From contig NZ_CP186540.1 in NCBI RefSeq assembly GCF_049389645.1, positions 1,922,001-1,986,000 of the forward strand: a stretch of DNA of 64,000 nt, given 5' to 3'. The notes beneath the pieces are model-generated. The model was given only the letters and a program-made list of their open reading frames with translations, searched no databases and had not been told where the DNA came from. Position numbers and translations under genes: made by a program. Below, piece by piece: positions 1 to 8,870 of this stretch. Every line of letters starts with the position of its first letter. The stretch's first letter is position 1. The DNA comes from Alkalibacterium sp049389645. Its GTDB lineage: Bacteria; Bacillota; Bacilli; Lactobacillales; Carnobacteriaceae_A.

Positions 1-443
1 CTGAAAGCCATGAGGAACCCATTAATGGAATTTACCGATTGAGTGGGTACAAAGATGCTTTGAAAAAAGCGTCATTACCTTTTGAAGAAGACTTAGTTTT
101 ACAATCAGAGTACACGTATAAAGTTGGGGAAGCCGTCTATGAGCAACTTGTCAAAGCTGGAGCAACAGCTACAGTTGTTGCGGATGATGAACTAGCTTTA
201 GGTGTATTAAATGCTGCGTTAGACCGTGGCGTGTCAGTGCCAGAGGAGTTTGAAATCATTACCTCAAACAACTCTAAGTTGACATCGATGTCACGCCCAC
301 GATTAACAACAATAGAGCAGCCATTGTATGATATTGGTGCGGTAGCGATGCGTCTATTGACTAAATTAATGAACAAAGAAGATATCGACGAGAAAACAAT
401 TACTCTACCATACACAATCACATCAAAAGGAACGACTAAATAA
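1..443 (+). CDS. ccpA: Catabolite control protein A (CcpA), 3' part only
   Basis: The C-terminal part of a LacI/GalR-family repressor enters at the left edge. The frame is open from base 3 and stops at 443, so the start and the DNA-binding domain lie outside the window. The visible part is the effector and HPr-Ser-P binding half, with EEPINGIYRLSGYKDAL, DELALGVLNAALDRG and QPLYDIGAVAMRLLTKLMNKE. The last motif is almost diagnostic for CcpA. Known role: CcpA bound to HPr-Ser46-P binds cre sites to repress, or sometimes activate, carbon metabolism genes. Cre-like sites precede glpK in this window. One oddity is ITSNNSKL where Bacillus CcpA has IGFDNTRL. Another LacI-family member is possible but less likely. 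Confidence 0.85.
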   Translation, partial: ESHEEPINGIYRLSGYKDALKKASLPFEEDLVLQSEYTYKVGEAVYEQLVKAGATATVVADDELALGVLNAALDRGVSVPEEFEIITSNNSKLTSMSRPRLTTIEQPLYDIGAVAMRLLTKLMNKEDIDEKTITLPYTITSKGTTK

Positions 444-450
444 AAATTCG

Positions 451-496
451 AACAGAAAAAGGCCCTTATCGATTGAGATAAGGGCCTTTTTCTGTT
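451..496. terminator. Bidirectional terminator between ccpA and the PBP1A gene
   Basis: A 20-bp perfect stem (451-470 with 477-496) encloses the loop GATTGA. It is A-rich on one side and T-rich on the other, so it can end both the plus-strand ccpA and the minus-strand PBP gene. Confidence 0.9.
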
Positions 497-508
497 CTTT
501 TAACGTTT

Positions 509-552
509 ACTCGTCGTCATCGTCTCCATTACTCGTCGTCATCGTCTCCATT
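509..552. repeat. 22-bp perfect tandem duplication at the PBP1A stop codon
   Basis: Bases 509-530 and 531-552 are identical. The duplication lies across the stop codon of the minus-strand PBP1A gene. Because the unit begins right after the GAG codon with T-AA, the stop is recreated and the protein is unchanged. The second copy sits in the 3' untranslated region. Confidence 0.9.
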
Positions 553-3123
553 ACCGTCGTCAGCCTCTTCGTCAGGCTCAGGCTCCGGATCTTCTTCTTC
601 CTCGGATTCAGACTCTGTTTCTTCTTCATCTTCGACTTCTGTTTCATCTTCAGTTTCTTCCTCGTCATCTTCAGCTTCAGATTCAGATTCTTCTTCCGAA
701 TCATCGTCTTCATTTTCGTTTGAAGAACTTCGACCAGACCAGAAGTTTGCCAACTCTTTATCGGTTGCTCCAATGGCAAAATCATAAACAGTTGTCCCAG
801 GGACGTTATCTACTTTAAAGAGCTCAGAATGCGTTGAACCGGAATAATTAATGGTTCTACCACCTGGCATTTTAACTGCTCCAGATTTCATGCCGGTATT
901 TTGAATGACTGATTCTGTAGTTACACCCGATGGAACAGGAAACTCTTCGTTAACTCCAAAAATGTCAGGATTCACTTCATACACAGCACTCATTAATTCT
1001 GCCCAGAAGTTACGGTTACGACGGCTTGGGTGAATACCAAAGTCATCGCCTAAGCTATATTCATCATCACCATAGCCGATCCAGGTTCCGAAACTAATAC
1101 GTGGTGTACTGGCAAGATACCAAATATCTCTTCGGTTCTGTGTCGTACCGGTTTTAGAAATCCAGTCTGCTTCAAAAGGTAAGCTGTCCATGGTTCCACG
1201 AGCAGTACCCTCAGTGTGAACATCTCTCAGCATATCGAGTAAAAGATAATTTGAATCTGCTCCCCAAACACGGGTTTCTTCGATTTGATGCTCATATACT
1301 ATATCACCTTTACTATTCTCAATTCGTTCAATGACGTAAGGTTCGACATGAACACCGTCATTGCCCATAGTAGAAAAGGCACTGATCAAGTCAACTGGGG
1401 AAGGCCCAGTTCCTAAACCGCCTAATGCAAAAGAAGCATTATCAAATTCGGAATCGGGGATATCATTAGCAGTTAAACCCATGCGTCTGATGTACTGAGC
1501 TGGATCATATTGTTCTTTCAAATCCATCCAAATTTTAGAAGCTGGAATATTTTGAGATACAGTTAATGCCTCTCTGGCCGTCATCCATGTGTTGGTGATT
1601 CGGGTAGCATTCGTAATAGGATGATCGACATAACCACCTACAGCTGAACTCCAGTTGGGAACGAAGTATTCAGTATCAGGAATAAGCGTTGCAGGTGTGA
1701 TCAAATCGTTCTCAATGGCAGGACCGTATACGGCTAAAGGTTTAATGACTGAGCCAGGTTGTCTTTCTCCGTCAAATGCAATGTTATATTGCGATTCATT
1801 GTAATCGCGACCTCCAATAAAGCCAATGACACGTCCGGTTTGGTTATCGATCATGGCTCCCGATGTATTTACAGGGACTTCAACAGTTTGCGTTTCGCCG
1901 TCATCGTCTTCATACGTATATGAACGGGGATTGCCCAGCTGATCTTTATATTCGGTGGTGACACGTTCTAATACGTCATGAATTTCTTTATCAATGGTTG
2001 TGTGTACTTTGTACCCTTGATTTCTCAAAGCATAACGAGCACGTTCCTTGTAATCAGTTCTCAGTTCCGGATTTTCTTCAAGCATTTCATCCGTAATTTC
2101 TTCGTCTTGCATAAGTTTTTCTGTGAGTAGATCTTCTGATTGCAGAAGGGCTACATCGTAAACATATGAATTATCATCGGATTCTATGTTTTCCTTGTTG
2201 ATAAAGTCCTGGGTAATATCATATGCGCGAGCTTCTTCAAATTGAGCTCTTGTAATATGACCTTCACGGTACATCCGGAAGATAACTTCTTTCTGACGCG
2301 AGACACTTAACACGTGATTTTCTTTGATTTCACCGTATTGTGTGTAAGGGCTAAAAACGATCGGACGTTGTGGCAGTCCGGCTATGAAGGCAGCTTGTGG
2401 AAGTGATACGTCACTCGCTGGCACACCGAAAATTCCTTGTGCGGCTTCTTCAACTCCGGCAATGTTCTGGCCTTTATTGTTACGTCCAAAAGGTGAGACA
2501 TTCAAATAAGCTTCCAAAATTTCGTCTTTACCCACTTGATTCTCCAAATGATAAGCAAGTAGAATTTCATTCGCTTTACGCTTGTGTGTGGCTTCAGGGG
2601 ACAAGATTTGCTGTTTGATCAACTGTTGGGTAATAGTTGATCCACCCGTAGAGTTACTTGCATCAGAGAGATCTTGAACGAGAGCACGAGCCACAGCTTT
2701 AGGTACGACACCGTCATGTTCAAAAAAGTACTCGTCTTCTGTGGAAACAACAGCATTGATCAACAGTTCAGAGACGCTGTCGATCGGTATAGGGGTACGC
2801 AGTAAATCTGAACGGACATCACTAATAAGCGAGCCGTCAGCATAGTACATACTTGACTTTCGAGTATAATCATTGATTTGACCCATCATTTCTTCACGAT
2901 CAGGAATCTCTGATCCATGAACGAGAGAGGCAAAATAACCGACTGCTGTACCTGCACCGAGCGAACCGGCAATGAGCAATACAATAACGACTAGAATGAC
3001 TAAAGCTTTAACTACACGGTAAAAGATATCGAAGTAATAGGCAACGGATTGAAAAAGAGATGATTCTTCAGTTTCTTGAGTTTCTTCCGGCTTGGTAGGT
3101 TCTTCATTTTCAGATCGTTTCAT
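529..3123 (-). CDS. pbp1A: Class A penicillin-binding protein 1A (transglycosylase/transpeptidase)
   Basis: This is a bifunctional peptidoglycan synthase of 864 residues. The ATG at 3123 is chosen because AAGGAG lies 7 bases upstream; the frame is open 27 codons further without a ribosome site. There is a short acidic cytoplasmic N-terminus and one membrane segment at about residues 40-66. The GT51 domain shows STEDEYFFEHDG and GGSTITQQLIKQQ. The transpeptidase domain shows the SxxK motif in QPGSVIKP, the SxN motif in SQN, and KTG in SKTGTTQN. After the catalytic domain comes an extracellular tail of about 65 residues that is nearly all Glu, Asp and Ser, much more acidic than usual. Downstream is the bidirectional terminator shared with ccpA. 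It polymerises glycan strands and cross-links stem peptides at the outer membrane face. Confidence 0.93.
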   Translation of the reverse strand: MKRSENEEPTKPEETQETEESSLFQSVAYYFDIFYRVVKALVILVVIVLLIAGSLGAGTAVGYFASLVHGSEIPDREEMMGQINDYTRKSSMYYADGSLISDVRSDLLRTPIPIDSVSELLINAVVSTEDEYFFEHDGVVPKAVARALVQDLSDASNSTGGSTITQQLIKQQILSPEATHKRKANEILLAYHLENQVGKDEILEAYLNVSPFGRNNKGQNIAGVEEAAQGIFGVPASDVSLPQAAFIAGLPQRPIVFSPYTQYGEIKENHVLSVSRQKEVIFRMYREGHITRAQFEEARAYDITQDFINKENIESDDNSYVYDVALLQSEDLLTEKLMQDEEITDEMLEENPELRTDYKERARYALRNQGYKVHTTIDKEIHDVLERVTTEYKDQLGNPRSYTYEDDDGETQTVEVPVNTSGAMIDNQTGRVIGFIGGRDYNESQYNIAFDGERQPGSVIKPLAVYGPAIENDLITPATLIPDTEYFVPNWSSAVGGYVDHPITNATRITNTWMTAREALTVSQNIPASKIWMDLKEQYDPAQYIRRMGLTANDIPDSEFDNASFALGGLGTGPSPVDLISAFSTMGNDGVHVEPYVIERIENSKGDIVYEHQIEETRVWGADSNYLLLDMLRDVHTEGTARGTMDSLPFEADWISKTGTTQNRRDIWYLASTPRISFGTWIGYGDDEYSLGDDFGIHPSRRNRNFWAELMSAVYEVNPDIFGVNEEFPVPSGVTTESVIQNTGMKSGAVKMPGGRTINYSGSTHSELFKVDNVPGTTVYDFAIGATDKELANFWSGRSSSNENEDDDSEEESESEAEDDEEETEDETEVEDEEETESESEEEEDPEPEPDEEADDGNGDDDDE

Positions 3124-3303
3124 TTTAGACTCCTTAATAGTGAGTATGGTGATATGACTTGGTATATTATAGCAAAACCGAGATAAAAATAAAATCAAAG
3201 GCAAGGCATTCTTATAACTATTTTGGCATTGTGACGAAATTGTTAAGTCAATACACGACAGAATATCTCTCTATGATGAGTTGTTCGCAGAGGAGATAAG
3301 TGC

Positions 3304-4269
3304 TCAGACTGTTTCAGGAAGTGTTTCACCAATTGCTTCCAGGCGATCTACAACGTCTTGTCTACTTAAGTTATGTTCTTCGACATAACGATTCCGAGGA
3401 TGAATGCGGCACTCATGAGAACAGCCTCTTAAATAGTTGTGTTCATTTTCTTCGGAAGTAATATACTGACGATTACATTCAGGATTGGCACAGTTTACGT
3501 AACGTTCACAGGGTTCACCGTCATACCAATCTTTTGCCACAACATTTTTATCGATTTTATTGATATCAACGCTGATGCGTTCGTCGAATACATACATCTT
3601 GCCGTCCCATTTCTCGCCTTGGGTCTCAGGATCAGTACCATAGTGATGAATTCCACCATGCAATTGTCCCACATCTTTAAAGCCTTCTTTCATTAACCAG
3701 CCTGTAAGTTTTTCACAACGGATACCCCCCGTACAATAAGTCACGACACGTTTATCCATGAATTTTTCTTTGTTTTCTTTTATCCACTCAGGTAAATCTC
3801 TAAAAGATTGGATGTCAGGTCGAACAGCGCCTCTGAAATGACCTAAGTCGTATTCATAATCGTTACGGGCATCCAGGACGATTGTGTTTTCGTCTTCCAA
3901 AGCTTCTTTCCATTCTATAGGATCCAAGAACTTACCAGTGACCTCACTAGCGTCGTGATCTTCTTCTCCCAATTTCAATGAAACAATTTCCGGTCGGTAA
4001 CGGACATGCATTTTTTTGAAGGCGTGCTCATTAGCTTCATCTGTCTTGAAATAAATATCCTCAAAACGTTCGTCTGAGCGAACAGCTTCCATATAATGGT
4101 CGGTTTGTTCGACCGTTCCTGAACAGGTACCGTTTATTCCTTCTTCTGAAACAAGAATTCGGCCTTTCAAACCAATGTCTTCACACAATTTCATATGTTC
4201 ATCTCTAAATCTTTCCGGATCTTCAATTTTTACGTATTTATAATAAAGTAGTACACGGTAATCACTCAT
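3304..4269 (-). CDS. trhO: tRNA uridine(34) hydroxylase, rhodanese domain (TrhO)
   Basis: A 321-residue member of the YceA/TrhO family, which hydroxylates U34 of certain tRNAs to ho5U, an intermediate to mo5U in Gram-positives. It has an N-terminal UPF0176-type domain (EEGINGTCSG), a central rhodanese domain with the catalytic loop TYCTGGIRCEK (Cys179, Cys185) and a C-terminal cysteine-rich region (CANPECNRQY, CSHECR) that probably binds zinc. The ATG at 4269 follows AAGGAGG with good spacing. It is transcribed alone, towards the PBP1A gene. Confidence 0.93.
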   Translation of the reverse strand: MSDYRVLLYYKYVKIEDPERFRDEHMKLCEDIGLKGRILVSEEGINGTCSGTVEQTDHYMEAVRSDERFEDIYFKTDEANEHAFKKMHVRYRPEIVSLKLGEEDHDASEVTGKFLDPIEWKEALEDENTIVLDARNDYEYDLGHFRGAVRPDIQSFRDLPEWIKENKEKFMDKRVVTYCTGGIRCEKLTGWLMKEGFKDVGQLHGGIHHYGTDPETQGEKWDGKMYVFDERISVDINKIDKNVVAKDWYDGEPCERYVNCANPECNRQYITSEENEHNYLRGCSHECRIHPRNRYVEEHNLSRQDVVDRLEAIGETLPETV

Positions 4270-4404
4270 CGATTTTCCTCCTTGGATACAATTAAAAACT
4301 CTTTAGTAATAAGTCTAATCACTTCAAATTATAGTTGTTGACGAGCTAAATTACAAGTAAACGGTACGTGCCTACTTGTGAAAGTTGCACAAGTGAAACA
4401 TAAG

Positions 4405-4448
4405 TGTAATCATACTGACATCATTCCATTATTAACAAATGGTATAAT
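4405..4448 (+). promoter_or_regulatory. Promoter with imperfect WalR-like box before the NlpC/P60 gene
   Basis: TATAAT at 4443-4448 has no good -35 hexamer at the normal distance. Instead TGTAAT (4405-4410), five bases, then TGACAT (4416-4421) lies upstream. The first half fits the WalR half-site TGTWAH and the second differs at two bases. Secreted hydrolases of this type belong to the WalKR regulon in Bacillus and relatives, so an activator site replacing the -35 is plausible but unproven. Confidence 0.35.
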
Positions 4449-4538
4449 TTGTTTTGTTAGGTTAGAGAACATAATAACTTCAAACAGTATATATACTTTT
4501 AATCAATTCAATCAAACACTCAATGGAGGGAATAATCT

Positions 4539-5969
4539 TTGAAAAAGAACATAATTATATCAACATTGACAACTACTATATTATTAAGCACACTTGCTCT
4601 TTCCCCCGATGTACTAGCGAATGAGTATGATGATGCTATTCAAGATAACTTAAATTTAATAGAAGAAACTGAAAACAATGTACTTAATTTGGATGGTACC
4701 ATTCAATCATTAAAAGTTGAAGTCCAAAATACTGAAGAAGAACTAACTGCCATCACCAATGATATTACAGCCAATGAAGATCTTATTACAGAAGTAGTGG
4801 AACGATTGGAAAAAGCTCACAAAGAAATGAAAAACTTGCAGGAAGAAATTGTCGAGTTGGAAGTTATTATTGAGAAACGTACTGAACAACTCGAGAAGCA
4901 AGCAAGAAAAATTCAAGTGGATGGTCAAACAGCTAATTACATCGAATTTATTATCGATGCAGAATCCTTAGGTGATATCTTGGGTCGCATCGATGTCGTT
5001 TCTAATCTTATAGGCTCTAACCGCAAATTGGTTGAAGCCCAAGTAAGAGATAAAGAAGCTGTCATTGAAAAAGAAAGTCAGACCGAAAAGACGATCGTTC
5101 AGCAAAATGCATTAGCTGCAGAACTTGAAGGTATTTCAGAAGAACTGGAACAGCAATCGCTAGAAAAAGAAGTTCTGGTTGCTCAACTCGCCTCAGAAAG
5201 AGCGACGGCTGAAGGAGATCGCCAACGTTTCTTAGCTGAGAAAGCAGAGGCTGAAAAAGCTGTTGTTGAACTAGTTGTTGCCAGAGAAGAAGCCGCACAA
5301 GCAGCTCGTGAAGCACAAGAGAGAAGACGCGCTGAAGCAGCACAGGCAGAGGAAGAAAGACAACGTGAAGCTGAAGTAGCAGAAGCTGAGGCAGAAACAG
5401 AAGTTTCCGTTTCATCATCTGAATCAAATCAGACCGCGCAGACAGTTTCGACCGTAACGGTTAACACCGCACAACCAACTGAATCGAGCTCTACTGCTTC
5501 AAATAGCAGCATTCAAGCGACAGTATCGTCTAGTGCAACTGTACAATCTTCACCAGAAACGAGCAAGCCAACACCAGCACCAGCACCAGCACCAGCAACA
5601 ACAAGCAATGGTGTCACATGGGGTCAAATCAGCTCTTATGCAAATAGCGTTTTAGGGACACCATATCTTTATGGGGGATCAACTACAGCCGCATTTGACT
5701 GTTCTGGTTTTACAAGTTATGTCTTCAGACAAGCCGGGGTTAGTCTTGCACGTTCTGCTGCCGGACAATATGCATCGTCTCAAAAAGTGTCAAATCCACG
5801 TGCAGGAGATTTAGTTTTCTTCTCTGAAAATGGATCGCGTGTGAGTCATGTGGGTATCTATGTTGGTAACGGACAGTTTATCGGTTCACAATCAAGTACC
5901 GGTGTTGCATATACCAGCGTTAGTTCTAATTATTGGGGACCTCGTCTAGTTGGATACGGAAGATATTAA
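4539..5969 (+). CDS. Secreted NlpC/P60 peptidoglycan endopeptidase with coiled-coil N-terminus
   Basis: A 476-residue exported cell wall hydrolase of the CwlO/PcsB/P60 architecture. TTG at 4539 is the start, 8 bases after GGAGGG. A signal peptide (residues 1-27) ends at VLA. Residues 30-290 form a long charged coiled coil, as in hydrolases regulated by FtsEX. A Ser/Thr-rich linker and an APAPAPA stretch lead to the NlpC/P60 domain (about 360-476). The catalytic Cys388 is in FDCSGF and His437 in SHVGIYV. The enzyme is expected to cut the D-Glu-DAP/Lys bond of stem peptides during growth or septation. Monocistronic, with a strong terminator after it. Confidence 0.92.
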   Translation: MKKNIIISTLTTTILLSTLALSPDVLANEYDDAIQDNLNLIEETENNVLNLDGTIQSLKVEVQNTEEELTAITNDITANEDLITEVVERLEKAHKEMKNLQEEIVELEVIIEKRTEQLEKQARKIQVDGQTANYIEFIIDAESLGDILGRIDVVSNLIGSNRKLVEAQVRDKEAVIEKESQTEKTIVQQNALAAELEGISEELEQQSLEKEVLVAQLASERATAEGDRQRFLAEKAEAEKAVVELVVAREEAAQAAREAQERRRAEAAQAEEERQREAEVAEAEAETEVSVSSSESNQTAQTVSTVTVNTAQPTESSSTASNSSIQATVSSSATVQSSPETSKPTPAPAPAPATTSNGVTWGQISSYANSVLGTPYLYGGSTTAAFDCSGFTSYVFRQAGVSLARSAAGQYASSQKVSNPRAGDLVFFSENGSRVSHVGIYVGNGQFIGSQSSTGVAYTSVSSNYWGPRLVGYGRY

Positions 5970-5988
5970 GAAAAAAGACTAATTTGAG

Positions 5989-6043
5989 AAAGACCATTCC
6001 ATCCTTGAGAGAATTTAATCTTAAGGAAAGAATGGTCTTTTAT
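5989..6043 (+). terminator. Terminator after the NlpC/P60 gene
   Basis: AAAGACCATTC (5989-5999) pairs with GAATGGTCTTT (6030-6040). An inner TCCTT/AAGGA stem extends the hairpin, and a T-rich end follows. Confidence 0.85.
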
Positions 6044-6217
6044 ATTTCATTGGAAAGACAATCGTGTCTAGACGAGTTTCAACCCTAATAGGCTATGTGG
6101 TAGAGGATATAAGCTTGTGCGATACCAAGGGAAGGCTCATTAGCATCATTCAAGCAAAACAGTATCTTGAGCGATATTAATTGCAGACGAAATCAACCTA
6201 AATATTATTATTCAGTC

Positions 6218-6267
6218 AAAAAAGCAGTGAGCGTATCCCTGAAATGGAATAGGCTCACCGCTTTTTT
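6218..6267. terminator. Terminator of pepF
   Basis: AAAAAAGC-GTGAGC (6218-6232) pairs with GCTCACCGCTTTTTT (6253-6267) with one bulged base. It lies just past the stop of the minus-strand pepF. The stretch 6044-6217 holds no convincing gene. Confidence 0.8.
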
Positions 6268-6290
6268 GGTAACCGATAGAGTTGTTTTAT

Positions 6291-8096
6291 TTAAACTCTG
6301 TCAGCTGTCAGAGCCAAATAGTCATCGATGTCAGTCAGTATTTCGTCGATCGCTGACTGCCAGAAAGTTGATTGTGTCAGATCAACACCAAGATGTTTTT
6401 CAGCAAGCTCTTCCGTAGTCATGCTGGCTGTGTCTCTAAGCAGGTTGCGGTAATCTGTTTCAAACGACTTACCTTCCTGTTTCGCTTTAGAGTAGATACC
6501 CAAACTAAAGAGGAAGCCGAATGTATAAGGGAAGTTGTAGAAGGAAAGTCCCGTAATGTGGAAATGCAATTTGCTCGCCCAGAAAGTTGGGTGATAAGTA
6601 TCTAGAGAATCTAAAAAAGCTTCTTTTTGAGCTTCTTCCATGATGGCGCTCAATTGGTCTTCATCAACCAGTCCTTTTTGGCGCGCTTCGTAAAAACGTT
6701 TTTCAAACAGGAAGCGACTGTGAATATTCATAAACATAACGGCGGCTCGCGAAATTTTACTGTCCAGTAAAGCGATTTTTTCTTCATCGGATGCAGCGGC
6801 TTCGACAGTGGCGTCTGATATGAGCATTTCCGCAAAAGTTGAAGCTGTTTCCGCAACGTTCATTGCATAACTGCGGTTCAGGGCCGGTAAGTCTCTCATG
6901 ACATGACTATGGTAGGCGTGTCCTAATTCGTGAGCAAGGGTTGAGACGTTGTTGGCACTTCCAGAGAACGTCATGAAAATACGGGATTGCTTACTTTCCG
7001 GAAGATTGGAACAGTATGCGCCTGGACGTTTGTCTTCTTTATCCTCAGCTTCGACCCAGCCTTCATCAAACGCACGTTGGGCCATCATTTGCATTTCCTG
7101 ACTGAAGCTTCCGAAGTGAGTGGTGACAAACGTTTGAGCTTCGGCAAATGAATAGGTTTTTGGCTCGTAATTGCCGATTGAGACCGGTGCAGTGACATCT
7201 GCCCAATTCAATTTTTCTTTGCCCATCAAAGCAGCTTTACGATTCAGAAAGTCGACCAATTTGGGTTTGTTTTCAGTGATCGTATCCCACATGGTATTCA
7301 ACGTTTCTTTCTGCATACGGTTATATTCTAGTGGTGGATTTAAAAAATCTTTTTCGTCTCTTAAATCGTACGTTTGAAGTCTGAAACCAGCGAGATGGTT
7401 AAGTGTATCAGCAAATAAAGGTGCTTTTTCTTTCCAGGCTTTTTCCCAATCACCAAGCAGCTGCTGTCTGACCGCTGGATCTTCAGAACCCGTTAATTTA
7501 TTGGCTGCCTGTCCAGCTGAAAGATAAGTGGTTTTTCCGTCCTCTTCGTAAGGAACGTTCACACTGTTGACGATGGTCTGATACGTATTACCAAAACCGT
7601 TCAAGCCGTCAAGTGATAATTTTTGAATGATCTTCTCTTCTTTTTCTGATAATAATTTCTGACCTTCTTCTCTTTTTTCTTCTAAAGGAAAGGCACTCGT
7701 TTGGAAAGGTTCTGTGGAAACAAGGGTGTCCCATACCTTTTCCGGAACGTCTTTCAATTTTTTCATAAAGAGTGTTTCAACGGCGCTCATTTGACTACCT
7801 ACCGCACTGAGTTGATTAACGACTTTGGCAGCTTGCGAGTCTTTAGTGTTTGCTGAAAACAAACCACGTGCAAAGGTGCCTGCTTCAGACAAACCATTGC
7901 CGATTTTTTCTCTATTTTCTAGAAATGAAGCCAGAGCGCTGAATGCTGGAGAATCCTCTTTAGGATCCCATTCCTGGATTTGAGTCAATATTTCTTCAAT
8001 CAAGGTATCCAGTTCTTTGATATGTACTTGTAAAGTTTCTGAATGACTTCCCCCTTCAAAAACGCTATCCATGTTCCAATTTTGTGATGTTGTCAT
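6291..8096 (-). CDS. pepF: M3-family oligoendopeptidase F
   Basis: A 601-residue zinc metallopeptidase of the M3B (PepF) family, cytosolic, cleaving medium-size oligopeptides. The zinc site HELGH is at residues 389-393 in LAHELGHAYHSH, and the downstream Glu ligand region is NVAETASTFAEML. There is no signal peptide. Length is typical of lactic acid bacterial PepF (about 600). The ATG at 8096 follows AAGGGGAGAG. It has its own terminator and is divergent from the VanZ-like gene. Confidence 0.92.
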   Translation of the reverse strand: MTTSQNWNMDSVFEGGSHSETLQVHIKELDTLIEEILTQIQEWDPKEDSPAFSALASFLENREKIGNGLSEAGTFARGLFSANTKDSQAAKVVNQLSAVGSQMSAVETLFMKKLKDVPEKVWDTLVSTEPFQTSAFPLEEKREEGQKLLSEKEEKIIQKLSLDGLNGFGNTYQTIVNSVNVPYEEDGKTTYLSAGQAANKLTGSEDPAVRQQLLGDWEKAWKEKAPLFADTLNHLAGFRLQTYDLRDEKDFLNPPLEYNRMQKETLNTMWDTITENKPKLVDFLNRKAALMGKEKLNWADVTAPVSIGNYEPKTYSFAEAQTFVTTHFGSFSQEMQMMAQRAFDEGWVEAEDKEDKRPGAYCSNLPESKQSRIFMTFSGSANNVSTLAHELGHAYHSHVMRDLPALNRSYAMNVAETASTFAEMLISDATVEAAASDEEKIALLDSKISRAAVMFMNIHSRFLFEKRFYEARQKGLVDEDQLSAIMEEAQKEAFLDSLDTYHPTFWASKLHFHITGLSFYNFPYTFGFLFSLGIYSKAKQEGKSFETDYRNLLRDTASMTTEELAEKHLGVDLTQSTFWQSAIDEILTDIDDYLALTADRV

Positions 8097-8207
8097 TGTT
8101 TTATCTCTCCCCTTAAAAATAGACTGATTTTATTGTATCGTTTTTTCCTTTTCAAATCCAGGAACATCAGTTAGAATAGATGTATTGACTAAATGAGGGG
8201 TAATCAA

Positions 8208-8729
8208 ATGAATAAAAAAGCAAGACCTGCAGACAATATTTATTTACTACTAGCTTTTGGAATGATGGCACTCCTTTTTTACAGCACATCCATGGGTTAT
8301 GAAGATCAAAACGTTCAGCCTTTTCTCCATCAATGGCTCGAAGGCGAACCCTTGAGAGGACTCCTGGAAAGAGTCGAATTCATGTATGCTGGCAGCGAAA
8401 TCAGCATTGCCGCAAACGGGTACATAGGCTTTTTGGAATTTTTCATCAGAAAAGGGGCACACTTTGTTGCATACTTTTTACTGGGCTTATTCTGGTTCTT
8501 AGGCTTGAGAAATCGTGTGAACCAACCCTGGCTGACCGTGCTGATCGCTTTACTCTTGACAGCGGGGTATGCGTCGTTTGATGAGCTGAGACAGGCTTTC
8601 CATCCTAACCGTACAGCTTTGATGGAAGACGTGATGCTGGATACCGCTGGAGCGATAGTCGGAATCGCCACCGCTTTCTTCACCAAACCCCAAGGCAGAC
8701 GAAGAAAGAAAGTGAGATTCAAATCTTAG
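8208..8729 (+). CDS. VanZ-like integral membrane protein
   Basis: A 173-residue membrane protein. ATG at 8208 is preferred over the in-frame ATG at 8193, because GAGGGG sits just before 8208. It has about four membrane segments and the VanZ-family signature: RKGAHFVAYFLLGLFWFL in the middle, DELRQAFHPNR and then DVMLDTAGAIVG near the C-terminus. VanZ proteins confer low-level teicoplanin tolerance in one case, but the biochemical role of the chromosomal homologues is unknown. The C-terminus is very basic. Confidence 0.85.
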   Translation: MNKKARPADNIYLLLAFGMMALLFYSTSMGYEDQNVQPFLHQWLEGEPLRGLLERVEFMYAGSEISIAANGYIGFLEFFIRKGAHFVAYFLLGLFWFLGLRNRVNQPWLTVLIALLLTAGYASFDELRQAFHPNRTALMEDVMLDTAGAIVGIATAFFTKPQGRRRKKVRFKS

Positions 8730-8762
8730 TTTAAAGGGTAGAAGAAAAAGGATTATTGACTG

Positions 8763-8791
8763 GAGTGGGTTGTAAGCGAGCCCACTCTTTT
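8763..8791 (+). terminator. Terminator after the VanZ-like gene
   Basis: GAGTGGG (8763-8769) pairs with CCCACTC (8781-8787), followed by TTTT. Confidence 0.8.
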
Positions 8792-8799
8792 CAGTAGTG

Positions 8800-8827
8800 T
8801 TGATATGAACAAGATTTTTGGTATAAT
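8800..8827 (+). promoter_or_regulatory. Promoter of yebC
   Basis: TTGATA at 8800-8805, a 16-base spacer, and TATAAT at 8822-8827 with an upstream TG (extended -10). It sits directly after the preceding terminator and 43 bases before the start codon. Confidence 0.8.
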
Positions 8828-8870
8828 AATAAAGGAAAACGTAAATCAAATTCAGGAAAGAGGAATTATG

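Noticed and set aside
507..785. 92-codon minus-strand frame at the PBP1A end
   Set aside because: A shifted-frame shadow of the low-complexity acidic tail of PBP1A.
6044..6217. Small RNA gene between the NlpC/P60 and pepF genes
   Set aside because: No promoter and terminator pair or recognisable RNA family was found in this gap.
6167..6418. 83-codon frame at the pepF end
   Set aside because: Overlaps the pepF 3' end and its terminator in antisense; no ribosome site.
8330..8722. 130-codon antisense frame in the VanZ-like gene
   Set aside because: No ribosome site or family match; the sense strand encodes a recognised VanZ-like protein.
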